A stretch of 64,000 bases of DNA from Diphasiastrum complanatum (GCA_029204225.1 CM055098.1:2789106-2853105), one strand, 5' to 3'; shown: positions 1-60,716, counted from the first letter of the stretch. The notes: generated by a model from the letters alone, not told the origin. Numbers and translations: made by a program.

Positions 1-284
1 TATTTTCGGGATTATGCTTATGTTGTTGAGTGTCAAGTATAATCTGTATGGTTCATTTAAGTGTTATCAATTACAACGTGATGAATGTGAATTTTAGTAC
101 ATATATTTTCTAATCTAAAACAGGTTGCAACGAGCATTTCAAGGTCTTCTATACAGTACAACTATATGTTTTCTGATTTGATGAGTAGAATGTTCGGTGG
201 TGTAGATCCTCCGATTCATTTGCGAGACTGGCTTAACTACTAATTCGAATCATTACACATATAACATCGAAACTATAAGGATTT

Positions 285-571
285 ATTGGCATGGCTTGTG
301 TAATTCTAATTTGATACAACGCTGATCATGCAAAGCTATATGCATGAGATAAGTAGATGCATTGAAACTTTGTGTAGATTGAATAAACATTTAAATTCTG
401 AATGATGGAAAATATTGGCCGCCTAAGAAAACATCTGTTGATGACCAGTTAACTATCTATTTCACTCATAAGAGCTTTTCACCAAGTAATAACCATAAAT
501 TCGATCCTTGTGGGGAACGATATCTTTTATACTGCATAATATATAGAAAATCGAGTTCATTGAGCTAAGAC
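285..571 (+). repeat. Direct repeat copy 1 (gypsy-derived, LTR-like)
   Basis: This matches 2253-2551 closely, from ATTGGCATGGCTTGTGTAAT to AAAATCGAGTTCA. Both copies contain CGATCCTTGTGGGGAACGAT, a run typical of the 3' part of Athila/Tat-type LTRs. A likely primer-binding site follows copy 1. Confidence 0.6.
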
Positions 572-584
572 ATGATCTGAATTT

Positions 585-602
585 TGGTGTCGTTGCCGGG
601 GA
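585..602 (+). other. tRNA-Asp-type primer-binding site
   Basis: TGGTGTCGTTGCCGGGGA differs at one base from the tRNA-Asp primer-binding site commonly seen in plant Athila/Tat gypsy elements (TGGCGCCGTTGCCGGGGA). It follows the LTR-like repeat, marking the start of an internal region reading rightward. Confidence 0.55.
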
Positions 603-663
603 TCAAAAGTGGTTTTACTAATGATAAAGATCATATGTAGTGGTTCAAGGAACCTAATTCAAA

Positions 664-870
664 ATGTCCAAAAGGAATTTTCTTAGAAGCATAGAAAACC
701 GAGATTTGCTTAGATTATTTCTTGGACAGATTGGCTACTTTAGAAGGTTCATTCCTTTCCTTGAAGAAGAAATTACGATTCTTGGGAATCTTCTAAAAGT
801 AGAAGGAGAATTTTAATGGACCAAGCGACATGAGAATTGTTATCATGATATAATAGCAATTGCGAACTAT
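664..870 (+). pseudogene. Gypsy RT thumb/connection fragment
   Basis: The reading FLGQIGYFRRFIPFLEEE resembles the 'FLGxxGYYRRFI' block that follows the RT palm in Ty3/gypsy polyproteins. A stop interrupts it after EGEF. It is short and degenerate and has no catalytic residues. Confidence 0.5.
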
Positions 871-1589
871 GCATGGCCATAAAGAAAGAACGTCGCATAA
901 AAACATAATCCAACCAATATAAAGATGCAGTGACAACAGAATTCTCTCGCATATATATTTGTATACAAGATCACTACATTAAAGAGATTCCGTGGTACAA
1001 CGTCATGACTAAACTGTATACATAGAGACTTGCGCAAATTATCAATACAATTTTTGAAATTTTAAATGTTGGCAACTCTTGAAGTGACGGATTGTTAGTC
1101 TCTGACGGAATAGCAACTAGCTCAAATTCTCTAGAGGAAACCTCTTCAACATTTACAAAATAATTTATGGGAGGAGAACCTTCGAACGTAATTCTGGAAT
1201 CTTCATCGACGTCCAGTAACATAATTAGCCATCTTCGAATAAGTCGACCACCTCTTTCCATAATGCGTTCAACCATTTTGACAGATTGAAAGGAGCGAGT
1301 AGAAGGTCGAATTGTAATATCATATGGATTGATTGCTGGATTTATAGAAGAAGAATATTTAATTCTAGATAAATCTTTGAAGATTTGAATTCATGTGATT
1401 ATTCTTTTTGATAAGACCTTGTGATACCTTAAAACACGTGACTAATTATGAAGTAAAGATACTAATCGTGTGTATGGAACTAGTGACGTATGCATCTGTG
1501 TGAACTAAGGATCGAATAAGTTCGATCCTGGATCGGAAAATTTCAACCCTATGAACTTCAATATTATGATTGGATATTTAACATCAATT

Positions 1590-2330
1590 CTTCTGTAGAC
1601 GAATTCTCATGATACAATCAGGTCTAAATAAAGAAAGAAGATCTGGACAAGACTACCTTTATGACCAATTGGGGAACCTATGCATATACTAGAATGCCAT
1701 TTGGACTTGTAATGCACCATCAACATTCCAGAGGATGATGACGGCTATATTTCAGGATTTTTTGAGGAAATTCCTTGAAATATTTATAGATGATTTATGT
1801 GTTTTCGGTTCTGCAAAGGATCATCCTAATAAACTTAAACAGATTCTACAAAGATGCAGGGAAACATCGATCTCATTGCATGCTGAAAAATGTTATTTTG
1901 AAATGTCAGAAGGCATACCTCTTGGTCATTGAATATCAAAAAGAGGAATAGAATTAGACCAAGATAAAATCGGGATAATTGAAGTTCTACAAACACCCAA
2001 AAACTTGAGAGAGTTAAGAGGTTTTCTTGGTCATTTGGGATACTACAGAAGATTTATCAAGGACTATGCAATTATGGCATCTCCTTTGACAATTCTTTTG
2101 AAGAAGAATGCCGATTATAATTGGGAGGAGGACTGCCAAAAAGCATTCGAGCTTTTAAAAGATAAATTAAAATCAACTCCAATCTTAAGGCCTCCCAATT
2201 GGGATCGGAAATTTCATGTTTATGTGGATACGTCATCCTTTGTAATTGGAACTATTGGCATGGCTTGTGTAATTAGTAATGAATCTAATTCGATACAGCG
2301 CTGATCACGTAAAGCTGTATGCATGAGATA
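1590..2330 (+). pseudogene. Ty3/gypsy reverse transcriptase remnant
   Basis: Frameshifted reading from about 1600 gives RT blocks in order: KKEDLDKTTFMTNWGTYAY, RMPFGL, then STFQRMMTAIF, FIDDLCVFG (the x-x-D-D catalytic box), GH*ISKRGIELDQDKI, and LRGFLGHLGYYRRFIKDYA. The RNase H start (VYVDTSSF) decays near 2280. Breaks include a frameshift near 1640-1720 and a stop at 1930. The two Asp residues of the palm are kept, but the reading frame is not. It lies 3' of an Athila/Tat-type primer-binding site and may be the same element. Confidence 0.8.
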
Positions 2331-2551
2331 AGTAAATGCATTGGAACTTTGTGCAAATTGAATAAACGTTTGAACTTTGAACGATGAGCAGTATTGGCTG
2401 CCTGATAAAAAATCTGTTGATGACCAGTTAACTATCTATATCACTACATAAGAGCTTTTTCTCAAGTAATAACCATAAATTCGATCCTTGTGGGGAACGA
2501 TATCTTTTATACTACACAATATGTAGAAAATCGAGTTCAGTGAATTACGAC
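2253..2551 (+). repeat. Direct repeat copy 2
   Basis: Second copy of 285-571, starting inside the decayed RNase H region of the gypsy remnant. Spacing between copies is about 1.97 kb. Upstream flanks differ, so the repeat is not simply a duplicated pol region. Confidence 0.6.
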
Positions 2552-3309
2552 AAAAACTAAGTGTTTAGACATCTTTGCAAGTAAGGCTAGAGTGCAAGAA
2601 TGTATGTAGAAGGCTAATTGGAAGTTTTGAAAAAAGTTTTTTGCAAGAGCTCTGCTAGCATTGGTTCAAAATGAGCCAAATTTCGAGCTTACATAGAGGA
2701 TTTTGGGTAGCCTATTAGACAAAGTGCTATTTTGGCAAATCAATTCTACAAAAAAAAAAAAATGATAGGCCTTTTCAATACTGTGAAACCAATTATCAAA
2801 TTTTTTTAGTGAAGGTTTCTAACCAATATGGAGACTTAAGGAAGGTTTTGCAAGTACGGGGAGGGTTGAATTATCAGGGTCGACCGACCTAATTTTGATG
2901 TTTTAGCCCATCTATCAGGTCAGCGAAGGTTCATAATGACTCCTTGATGCTTAGCAAAGGTTCCCAAAATGACATAGAGCATTTTGAGTACTTCTGATTA
3001 CTAACCTTCGTCAACTTCATCGTCGCTAGAAAATGTTGTTTGCAATCAAGTGTGATCTTGGTGAAGGTTGGTTTGACTACTTGTATAAAAAATTAGCCCA
3101 ACTAGTGATTTTTTACTGATTTCTTACTTGAAAAAATAAATTTTCTTCATCTTTTTGGTTCTGATGACTTTTTCTAACTTTTGACAAAATAATTAATGAA
3201 AAAAAAAAAATCAAACTAAAATCATAAAAAAAAAAACTGCCAGATTGAAACTTAAGGAAGAAGATTAGGCTACCAAAACTTGCGTAATCGGCGGCCATTG
3301 ATCAAAACG
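2552..3309. other. Unassigned repetitive-looking sequence
   Basis: AT-rich, with several A-runs (2750-2761, 3199-3210, 3227-3236). No reading frame with recognisable family motifs was found on either strand. Confidence 0.4.
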
Positions 3310-4560
3310 AGTTCCATCAAAATGTTCCAATATCACTGCTACATAAGATAAGATTTCGTTGATTTGATATGGACCTTCACCTATGAGCTTCAAGTTTTCC
3401 TTAATAAGCTTGGTTTATACATCCCCAAATCACTCTCTTTCATATCCTTTTCGTACAATCTTTTGTCAAGCCAAGCTTTCCGGGGAGCTTTCTTAGCTAC
3501 TAACGCATGAATTGCCATCAATCTTGTTTCACATAACTTATGGAATACTTCATGACATAGTTGTAATGATTTTGCCTCATCCAAACGTTTAGTTGCCATT
3601 ATCCGTAAGGATGATACCAAAAACTCGATTGGCTTATATAACAGCATCTTGACCATAAACTACATGAAAAGGTGTTTGACTTGTGCTAACTTTATGAGCA
3701 ATTCGAAATGCCCATAATGCATCATGTGACTTATGTTCCCATTCTGATCTATTAGCCTCAATGGTTTTAGTCAGAATACTACATAGAATCTTATTAGAAA
3801 ATTCATCTTGTCCATTTTCCCTCAAGTAAGAAGGTGTGCTAAACTGCTGTATCACAAAATAATCTTCCAAAAGAGCTTCGATTGTCTCATTGACAAAATG
3901 AGTGTTGTGATCCAAATCTGACGATGAAGTTTTAATACAGGAACTTTGTAGTAGACCTGGCATCTACAACCCGCACAGCTCTTGCTTTTATCCATATAGT
4001 CATATAATCGGTAGCCACAATAATATAATGTGCTTGAGTACCCCTTGTAGCTGGATGTATCGGTCCAACATAATCCAATCCCCACTTTTCAAATAGTGCT
4101 TGTGCTAAAATTGGATGCAACAGCTGATAATGTTGTTTAGTAGGTCACCACGCATGTTGACAAATATCACAAGATTGAATATACTTCTTCATATCCTTAT
4201 AAAAAGTTGGCCACCAATATCGTGATTGTAAATGTTTATGAACCGTGATATCAACTACAAAATGACCTCCACTCAATTCCATCATGTGATAACATAATAA
4301 GATCTAGTACTTCATGTGGCAAAATTCATCTTCGTAGAATCTCATCAGTTCCTCTTTGACACAATTGTCCCGCTATCAATTGATAAGACCGTGCCTTCAT
4401 AATCAATCTATGTTGTTGAACCTTTGTCAATGATTCAGTTGGTTGCTCATGCATCACATATTCAACAATATCAACTGCCCACTAAGATACTACTTTCACA
4501 TAGAACAATGTTGCATTTGGAAGGTCATCATCTACTTTGGTATTCAGAGGTGCTAATTGG
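3310..4560 (-). pseudogene. Ty3/gypsy integrase remnant
   Basis: Minus-strand fragments give, in order: YKDMKKYIQSCDICQHAW (the Cys pair of the zinc-binding HHCC region, near 4150), WGLDYVGPIHPATRG (first catalytic Asp, near 4065), DHNTHFVNETIEALL (second Asp), then NGQDEFSNK and HDALWAFRIAHKVSTSQTPF. The third acidic position is displaced by the change from the usual GQAE. Frameshifts occur near 3960 and 3650. No LTR is attached, so this is an isolated pol scrap of Tat/Athila-like flavour. Confidence 0.8.
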
Positions 4561-4594
4561 GTCCTTGAAACATGATTGACTATGTAACGTTGCT

Positions 4595-4915
4595 TTAATA
4601 GATTGTTTTAAGAGTGTCCCAAGCCTCCCTGGCAGTAGTGCATGTATTGATCTCCCTTAACACTTCATTTGTGACATTCATTTTTATGAAATCAAGAGCA
4701 ATTCTAGTTCTCTTATTGAATGCTGCAGCTTCATTAGGTGCTGCAGGTTCTTCTTTAGCTCCACTCACAATGTCCATTACATCTTGTAGAATCAATAATG
4801 ATTCCATCCTTATCTTCCACATTGCATAATTGGAAGATGTTAATCTCTCATTGTTCTCCAAAAATTGTGAACCAGTTGAAGACATGTTCTCTTTGAGAAA
4901 TTCTAGTAATGACAA
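4595..4915 (-). pseudogene. Ty1/copia gag amino-terminal fragment
   Basis: An open minus-strand frame of 106 codons carries LTSSNYAMWKIRMESLL, DVMDIVSG and TTAREAWDTLKTIY. These are the hallmark blocks of the copia-type gag domain (DUF4219/UBN2 families). It stops at 4595 where it runs into unrelated sequence, so only the first third of gag is left. The start at 4915 follows a short leader that may contain a primer-binding site near 4960, which I could not fix. Confidence 0.8.
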
Positions 4916-6753
4916 AGATGGAGTTGAATACGTTGCTTGCTATCTCAACCTAGGATCTAACACTTATAATGTTGATCCAACCTATGAAATCTAGAAACAA
5001 TATGTGAGATCAAACTCACAACAGAAAAATCAATCTATCTTGAATTTGGATCTAGCTTCTATTTATTGATTCCTATATTGGGAATTGATCATGCCAATAA
5101 TTCCTTCATGCAGGATCTTCACAATTCAGATGCAAGGCTTATGGTTATCATTGAAGCATTTGGATTGAACAACAAAGTGACTACCCAACAACATGACAAA
5201 ATCTTCAGATCAGCACAACCAGATGCAATGCCAAAATACGATCCTAAATGAATTGAATAGATCATCCAATTTGTTATGATGTCGAGGAAGCAGACAAAAG
5301 AGGATATTGCGGTGATACACTCTGTCCATTCCATACAGATTTGTTGCCAACAAGCTCATTTGCAAGTGAGAGCTTCTTGCTTCCTCCTTGTGAATGTGGG
5401 CCATAGGGATTTCCATTGCTAGGTCTCATGTGTCCTATCCACATGAATCAATGCTCATGTTCATAGCATGTACTATTCTTTCCATCACTAATGTAATTCT
5501 ATGGTGATCTCCATGTTTCTAGCTTTCTATGGACATGTTATCTTGATTGTCTTGTTATCTTTTCGCTTCTGGCTTTACTATCATTGTTATTGCTATTAGT
5601 TTTGGATTTGGCACATGACATAACCGTTAACTCTACAAGTAATTGTCCAACACAATACTTGATCATATGCCTATGTTCACCGACTAGGTTAAGTGCACCA
5701 AATAACTCTAGTAACTAGAAATACATGGTAGAATCATAGAAGATTAATCGTGCACACAGGAGAATAATCTCACTATGACCCAATACATACACATATTTTT
5801 TATTTGACAGATTTCTCCAAAATTCGCATATGTTATTCTCATATTTCACTAAGAATCTTGTAACTCAATTGCTAAAAAGTTCTATTTTTCATGAGTAAAT
5901 AACATATATGGAAAATCTCTGAGACTAGGAACACATCCACTCTCACAAGTTTACATCCTATCACTTAATTTCTACTACTCAATCAACCCTTCCCTGATCC
6001 TAGTACTCCACTAAGATTAGGTTGATTCCCTGTAATATCCCATGATCAAATTCACTTCTGTCTCACACAAAACTGGGATTAGTAACCTTTTGATTCATAC
6101 TCTATACTACTTATAATGATTTCAAATTCCAAACCACCTCTGGATCTAGATTGTTCCACACAATCCCTAGAGGATTTCTCTTATTTGGAATCTTTCCGTT
6201 CTGTATCTTATTCTGGAACTATCCGAAAATATTTTTAGATAATCACCTTCCTATACATCAGCTGATCTTTTTCCAATAGCCGTGCAACTGATAGGTCCTC
6301 TAATAGAAACTTACCCATCACTTCACCCCTCTCTTTTAAAGAAATTCACCAATTTCTTACAAAAGTTACCTAGAGAGATGGTAACATGAAAATATTCGAA
6401 AAGTCAATAATGAGTGTCTTTTCAAGAATGATTCACTCTATTATATTCAAGACTTTTCCTTTGAATAATTTCAATATGAGTGACAGCAACATCATCTATT
6501 TGAGATCTATCTATGCACAAGAGATAATATGGGTTTTAAAAAATTGAAACACAAAAGATTCCAGAATCTATCCAAAAATTCTAAGCTTTATGCCTATAAG
6601 TAAAAATTAACATGATAACAGTCCTTCGGAAAAGAAATAATTTCATATTGGAAGGATCATATGAAATCTATCTGATATCTTGTACTTGAGAAATTTTTAA
6701 AGAAGTAAGGATTCTCTAAAGGTGAAGAATAGCTTTAAGAGTTTTCTGATTTT
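4916..6753. other. Unassigned intergenic sequence
   Basis: No supported gene. Short open frames at 5066-5416 have no family motifs. The 5700-6400 part is low in coding signal and may be LTR or leader sequence of a minus-oriented element whose LTR lies at 8130-8604; I could not prove this. Confidence 0.35.
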
Positions 6754-7173
6754 GTAAATTATGAGATACCCACACTGGGATTCAGAACAAACCTCAAAAT
6801 TTCACAAAATACCCATAACAAAATACTAATGGTCTTCTTTTTCCTATATTGCGAACAAGTACTAGAATTTTCCACTAATAATAAGATCTTTATAGTCCTA
6901 GAATTCCTTTTTCGAAATTATTGATGTACCATACCACCAGCTCTTCCTTTCAGAAAATTTCTAACCACCTTAACCGATATTCTAGAGATCTAAATAATCA
7001 ATCTAGAATCCCTATACCATGTATAGGCACATATGAGACACAACCAAAACACTGGAGAATCAAATAGTTTTTGTTTTTGATGGATATCAATAATTCATTT
7101 ATGAAAGGGTGATTCAACAAGAAGACTCCTACACATGGTCTCTCAACATGCTGTTAATCTCTTTTGGTTAGTT
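6754..7173. repeat. Tandem duplication, copy 1
   Basis: About 420 bp from GTAAATTATGAGATACCCAC to CTTTTGGTTAGT. It is repeated at 7240-7653 with a period of 486 bp and scattered substitutions, mostly transitions, plus small indels. Confidence 0.85.
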
Positions 7174-7239
7174 CTTCATTCTAGAGATCAAATCCAAAAG
7201 CTAAAGAAATTCCATTTTAATTGTAGTCTAAAATCTGTT

Positions 7240-7653
7240 GTAAATTATGAGATACCCACATTGGGATCTGGAATAAACCTCAAAATTTCACAAAATACCC
7301 ATAAAAAATACCAATGGTCTTATTTTTCCCATATCGCGAACATGTACTAGAATTTGCCACTGATAATCAGATCTTTATAGTCCCAGAATTTCCTTTTCGA
7401 AATTACCGATGTCACATACCACCAGGTCTTCCTTTCAAAAATCCTTAATCACCTTATCCGATATTCTATAGATCTAAATAATCAATCTAGAACCCCTATG
7501 CCATGTACAGACACATATGAGACAAAACCAAAACACTGGAGAATCCACAAGTTTTCGTTTCTCATGGATATCAATAATCCACTTATGAAAGGGTGATTCA
7601 ACAAGAAGACTCCTACACATGGTCTCTTAACACACTGACCTCTTTTGGTTAGT
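7240..7653. repeat. Tandem duplication, copy 2
   Basis: Second copy of the 6754-7173 unit. The divergence (many substitutions, short indels) shows that the duplication is old. Confidence 0.85.
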
Positions 7654-8118
7654 AATAGAGGGTTATGCATGTAGGAAAAGAGTTTCCAATCAGTTTCTTC
7701 TTTCCATAACTTACAAGTTTAAGCTAAGCAGAAAGTAGAAATATCAATGATTTTTTAATAGTTTATTTTTCAGAATAAACTGATTACCCTCAATCTATCA
7801 ACATACATAAACCACTCCTGCATGTTATCAATCTCCAATGACATGGATAACAAGCTACCAAATTCATATACACAAATCATACTACATTAATAAAAATCTT
7901 CTCAAGGTTCCTGAAGAAATCAGAAGTGAATTATCACTAATTAGAAGCAATATCAACAAAAACAAATTAGTCACTCCTTTTGCCAAACATGCTTCAACCA
8001 AGAACTAGAGGACCCAAATATCAACTTTCCCTTGAGAGTTTAGCACACCAATTCACGTGCTTCCGACTTGATGTAGAGCTTATCTCCAATCCTATCCAAG
8101 GCCGCATCTTAACCGAGC

Positions 8119-8129
8119 TTTGATACCAA
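8119..8129 (-). other. Primer-binding site of a minus-oriented LTR element
   Basis: Read on the minus strand this is TGGTATCAAAG, close to the initiator-Met tRNA complement, directly abutting the LTR at 8130-8604. Confidence 0.55.
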
Positions 8130-8604
8130 TGTTATGACCACCACGGAAAATCCCTAAGATGAGGATATGATAATACAACAGGAGACATGTAGGAGCAAAA
8201 CCACCCATCCAAACCTAGATCAATCCTGGATCTAGACCTCGAGCTATGCCATGTGAGTGCTTGAGGAGAAGAGAGCATCTATGGTAATCTGAACCAAAAC
8301 TTGTCGATGAGAGAATCTCTACCCCAATATATAGAGAGTAGAATCCTGTGCATGAACCCATGCAATTCCCATGCAATCCAACTATAAATAGATCACAACT
8401 CCCATGCAATCCTCATGCATATATCAGTGACACGTGCATGCACTACTCCATATGTCTCAAAGAGAGTGTCTGGGTCCTCTCAAGGTCATTAGTCAAAAAC
8501 TGGCCTAAAATTAAATCGAGGTGTAACCAACAATCTCGAATACCGGAGGGCCGGTTCACCATATTAGGACAATCCCAAATCTCTAACTGATTATGGCCAT
8601 AACA
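8130..8604 (-). mobile_element. LTR (5' LTR of a minus-oriented element), 455 bp before BRE
   Basis: The 475-bp segment begins TGTTATGACC and ends GGCCATAACA, giving paired TG...CA ends, with a primer-binding site inside at 8119-8129. The internal region would extend leftward; no open gag or pol was found there and no matching partner LTR was located. It sits just upstream of the host gene leader. Confidence 0.6.
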
Positions 8605-9058
8605 CTATAGGAGGCCAACCTACTTGCAAAAAAAAGGAGCATGAGCATTGAGGCCAACAAAAGTTGAATCAAGCATGGTTTTGTAATCAAGAGTGAGGGT
8701 TGATGTAGATCTAGTATCTAAGATCACATTAAAATAATTTTACTGCTTATTTTATGATGATGGGAAAACCCATGATGATACAAGAAGATTAAAGTATTAA
8801 TGATCACATTGGAGCTTGTTGAGTTGACATTGAGGCTTAATTTAGGTTGCAAATGAGTGCAATATAATTGAACTTTGTTATCATGACGTCAATAGAGCAT
8901 ATTTGATAGAATCAAGTGAGAGGGGTTGACCATTGGGTATTAAAAATTTCATTCCTCAGCGTGGATGGGTAATTTCAAAAGGGAGAGAGAGAGAGCGCTT
9001 TAGCGAGAGAGGCACCTTTATCGAGAGAGCGAGGGAGGAACAGGAAAACGCCTTTAGG
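8605..9058 (+). promoter_or_regulatory. Putative BRE promoter and 5' leader
   Basis: This stretch lies between an LTR and the BRE start codon. It contains the palindrome TGACGTCA at 8884-8891, a classic bZIP (TGA/CREB-like) site, about 170 bp upstream of the ATG. A GA-rich leader occupies roughly 8976-9050. No convincing TATA box at a fixed distance was found. Promoter function is inferred from position only. Confidence 0.4.
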
Positions 9059-57693
<48,635 letters not shown>

Positions 57694-58379
57694 GTGAGTT
57701 TGAAACGATCTTTTAGATTTAACATCAATGTTGTGTTTGATGCACCCATTGGTCTAAGATTTTCTAAGAGGATTGATTGAAGTTACAGATTGCATATAAG
57801 TTCTGCTATCCTTTTGTGTTATCCTAGATGGTTATGCATCTGGTCTTCTGTTGGTTTATTCTGTCATTTTTCATGATTTGAATTGTCCTATTTGCAATTT
57901 CTTGTATCATCACAACCGAGATGTTCCAACTTCTACTTAGCAATGAATTTTGTGATTATGTTTTATCCATGTGGCAACTAGCATGATACATCATCAATCG
58001 AACAGTGAAGTTTCAAGTGACCAAATATCCATCACACACCAGTAAATAGTAAGTACATTGGATAAACATCTGAACACAAATTTAAAAGTTACAAGTTAGT
58101 ACTTACATTGAAAATCAAAATCAAATAGCAAAATAGCGAACAATCATCAATGAACTATAATATATATATAGTGAATAGCTGGTATCAAAAGTTACACATG
58201 TTGCATATGATATCAAAATGAGCTGAATCCTGAGTTTTGATGTCATGACTCATCACTCATGAATGATTAGTCAACTATCATAACGTAGATGAAAAAACGA
58301 CCCAGAATCACTCATCACTCGTGAGTGATCGAGTCAACTGTCAAAATAATGTAGATGGAAAAACGAACTAGATGCTAGA
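57694..58379. other. BRE intron 10, proximal part
   Basis: Searched for BRE exon 11 without success. From about 58010 the sequence resembles the AT-rich, ATGA/TCAT-rich non-coding flank of the hAT transposase at 33001-33560, so the second hAT fragment may begin here. Confidence 0.45.
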
Positions 58380-59532
58380 CTACTAACTATGTCAAGGTCC
58401 TCCTAGTCCTCTCAGAGGGGGGTGGCCTCATAGCCTCCTGTTTATCATGATCATCATCATTATCATCCCCATCCTCTGGGGCCTCTTAAGACGAAGAACC
58501 CTCAATCTCCTTGGCAAAGCTATTGAAGCTACTCTCTGAATGCTACCGAGCAGCCTGAGCTCGTGATGCAGATCGAGTCACAGGTCCTACATTAGAAATT
58601 TGCAGCTATTAGAATGCACCCAAGATAATAGATTGAAGACGGAGGAGGGTAGTCTAGATAGTAGTTGGTCATTATTATGACAGTTGACTCAAGTTCAAGA
58701 TCAAGTTTAAGTAGTTCAAGCAGTACAAGTAATCAATGATTCAGTTATAATTTATCAAGATTCAAGATCTAAGCAAGCCTACTTGATCGTGCAACAGACT
58801 CACGATGCAAGATGACATATGTATCTGTGACCTAGGAGGTAAGTCAAGAACCTTGGCAATTCTGGTCTCATCAGGGTTTACCCAAATAAATAATTAGCAT
58901 ATCCACGACTCATCACTCGTGACTCATGTCACATGTGACACAATTCACAAATCACAAATAATTTATGAATCTTAGACTTGTCAACTTTCAACTCTCAAGA
59001 ATCAAGAATCAATATTCCTCATTCAAGTGACAAGTTTCAACACTAAGCACTCAAGTTCAACAAGCTCAAACGTCAATTACAAATTTGAAAGACTAAAGTT
59101 CAAAGTTCAAACGATTACATGCATGGGTTCTTTGGCCTCCCTCATCTTCTTTAGAAGGTTTGAATGCACATACACTAGCCTTTCTAACTGATTTGTAGAG
59201 AGCCTATTTCTCTTGTTGGTGTGTATGAGGGAGTAGATGCTCCAGTTCCTCTCACAAGTTGCAGTCCTGTGAGAATACTCTCAATGCCATGTGTTGTAGC
59301 CTATGGGTGCACCCTCCATACTTGTCCCCCCAAGACACTAGCCTTAATTGGCCTACTTTGTCCCGCGTCACGGCCTTCTGAAATGTGAGCCAATTTCTTT
59401 GAATAGTCATGAGCTCATTTTTGCAGGTCTGCTGCTCTGCAACATCTAGTTTGACCCTCTAGAAGTATTCAAACCCCCCATCTTCAAACTCATGGTCATG
59501 GAACTGCTCAAGACCAGATTTCTTCCATAGAG
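58380..59532 (-). pseudogene. hAT transposase C-terminal fragment, second copy
   Basis: Minus-strand pieces match the larger hAT: an outer part near 59480-59320 (SGLEQFHDHEFEDGG, QRNWLTFQKAVTRDKVGQLR, LVSWGDKYGG), the dimerisation region near 59300-59110 (LSTNQLERLVYVHSNLLKKM), PDETRIAKVLDLPPRSQ near 58860, and GPVTRSASRAQAAR followed by an acidic tail (EIEGSSS, EDGDDNDDDHDK) near 58590-58430. Stops interrupt the reading. The upstream half is absent because a gypsy LTR starts at 59533. No hAT ends were identified, so it is a fragment. Confidence 0.75.
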
Positions 59533-59996
59533 AGTTACGGACTACAGGATATAGGCCTACTGGGCTACTCTGCATATATTTCGCAGGCCTCTTTACATTA
59601 CTGTTGGTTATGTATATTTTTGGTTACGCATTTTATATTAGTCATGTACAGCCCCCAGAGCCTTTTTATATGCTTATGACCCGCACTGGGTCCTTTTTTA
59701 TGACTTTGACTGGCCTTGGGCTCTTATTATATGGTTATATGTGGAGTGGGGGCCCGTAGGAAGGCGCACTATTTTCCCTCCACATTTTGCCTCCCTTTAC
59801 TTTTGTATTCCTATTTTAGGGTTCATTGGTAGGGTATATATAGGGGCATTTGTACACTCATTTTTCAGATTATTGATTGGTATTGCTTGGGCTCTTCGTG
59901 GGAGAACCTATTGTCTTGTCTATTGCTTGTAGGGCTTTAGTCTATTGCTGTCTTTTATGCTTCATTGATTCAACACCTGAGATTTTGATCATAACT
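59533..59996 (+). repeat. Gypsy 5' LTR (464 bp)
   Basis: AGTTACGGACTACAGG to TTTGATCATAACT. Contains GGTATATATAGGGG near 59833, a good TATA-type promoter. Its end shares CTTGGGCTCTTC... with the LTR at 18374-18700. Confidence 0.82.
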
Positions 59997-60008
59997 TGGT
60001 ATCAGAGC
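59997..60008 (+). other. Initiator-Met tRNA primer-binding site
   Basis: TGGTATCAGAGC immediately after the LTR. Confidence 0.88.
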
Positions 60009-60309
60009 ACTTTCCTGATTGCTGAATTTCAGATCTGATTTTCTGATTGGGTGCCCATTTTCCTTACTGATTTTTCTCTCTTTGTTGAGGGCTTTCGTCT
60101 CTTTGCTTCAGCAACATTCAGCACAGTTTGGAGGAGGACCAACTCCCATCAGAGCATTATCCTTGGCAGAGCTTTAGCAGATAGTTAGCGGAAGTACCCA
60201 GAATTTTTTTTTTTTTTTTGGGCAGATTATTTCTGGCGCCCAAGTTCCAAATCCTTTTTTTTTTTGAATCCTCCATTTGATTCAGGGAAAGGATTCCCAA
60301 CCATCTTTT

Positions 60310-60484
60310 TAGCATTGATTGGAGGCTGTCCAGCGCCCTACTTCATCACATTTTTCAGCCATTGTTCCAGCATAGTTTCAGCCATATTTCAGTTTTGATT
60401 GGAGGCTGTCCATCGCCCTATTTCATCACGTTTTCCACAGATTTCCAGCCATATTTTCAACATTGATTGGAGGCTATCCAGCGC
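60310..60484. repeat. Leader minisatellite
   Basis: GATTGGAGGCTGTCCAGCGC-type units recur three times (near 60317, 60397 and 60464) at intervals of about 70-80 bp with changes between units. Confidence 0.75.
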
Positions 60485-60716
60485 AGTTACGGACTACAGG
60501 ATACAGGCCTACTGGGCTACTCTGCATATATTCCGCAGGCCTCTTTACATTTACTGTTGGTTATGTATATTTCTGGTTACGCATTTTATATTAGTCATGT
60601 ACAGGCCATGTGGAGTGGGGGCCCGTAGGAGGGCGCACTATTTTCCCTCCACATTTTGCCTCCCTTTTCTTTTAAATTCCTATTTTAGGGTTCATTGGTA
60701 GGGTATTTATAGCGAT
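60485..60716 (+). repeat. Second, internally deleted LTR copy
   Basis: Begins AGTTACGGACTACAGG like the 59533 LTR, skips the section between GTCATGTACAG and ATGTGGAGTGGGGGCC, and stops after GGTAGGGTATTTATAG, so the U5 end and primer-binding site are absent. Gag coding follows at once. Confidence 0.82.

Noticed and set aside
974-1276. 100-codon minus-strand frame opposite the gypsy leader
   Set aside because: No family resemblance; probably chance openness in AT-rich leader sequence.
8933-9058. In-frame upstream ATG that would extend BRE by 42 residues
   Set aside because: The added residues are Arg/Glu-rich leader translation with no resemblance to the family amino terminus; 9059 fits better.
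57694-58010. Search for BRE exon 11 in the first part of intron 10
   Set aside because: An acceptor-like TTATCCTAG exists near 57830, but the following sequence does not read as BRE.
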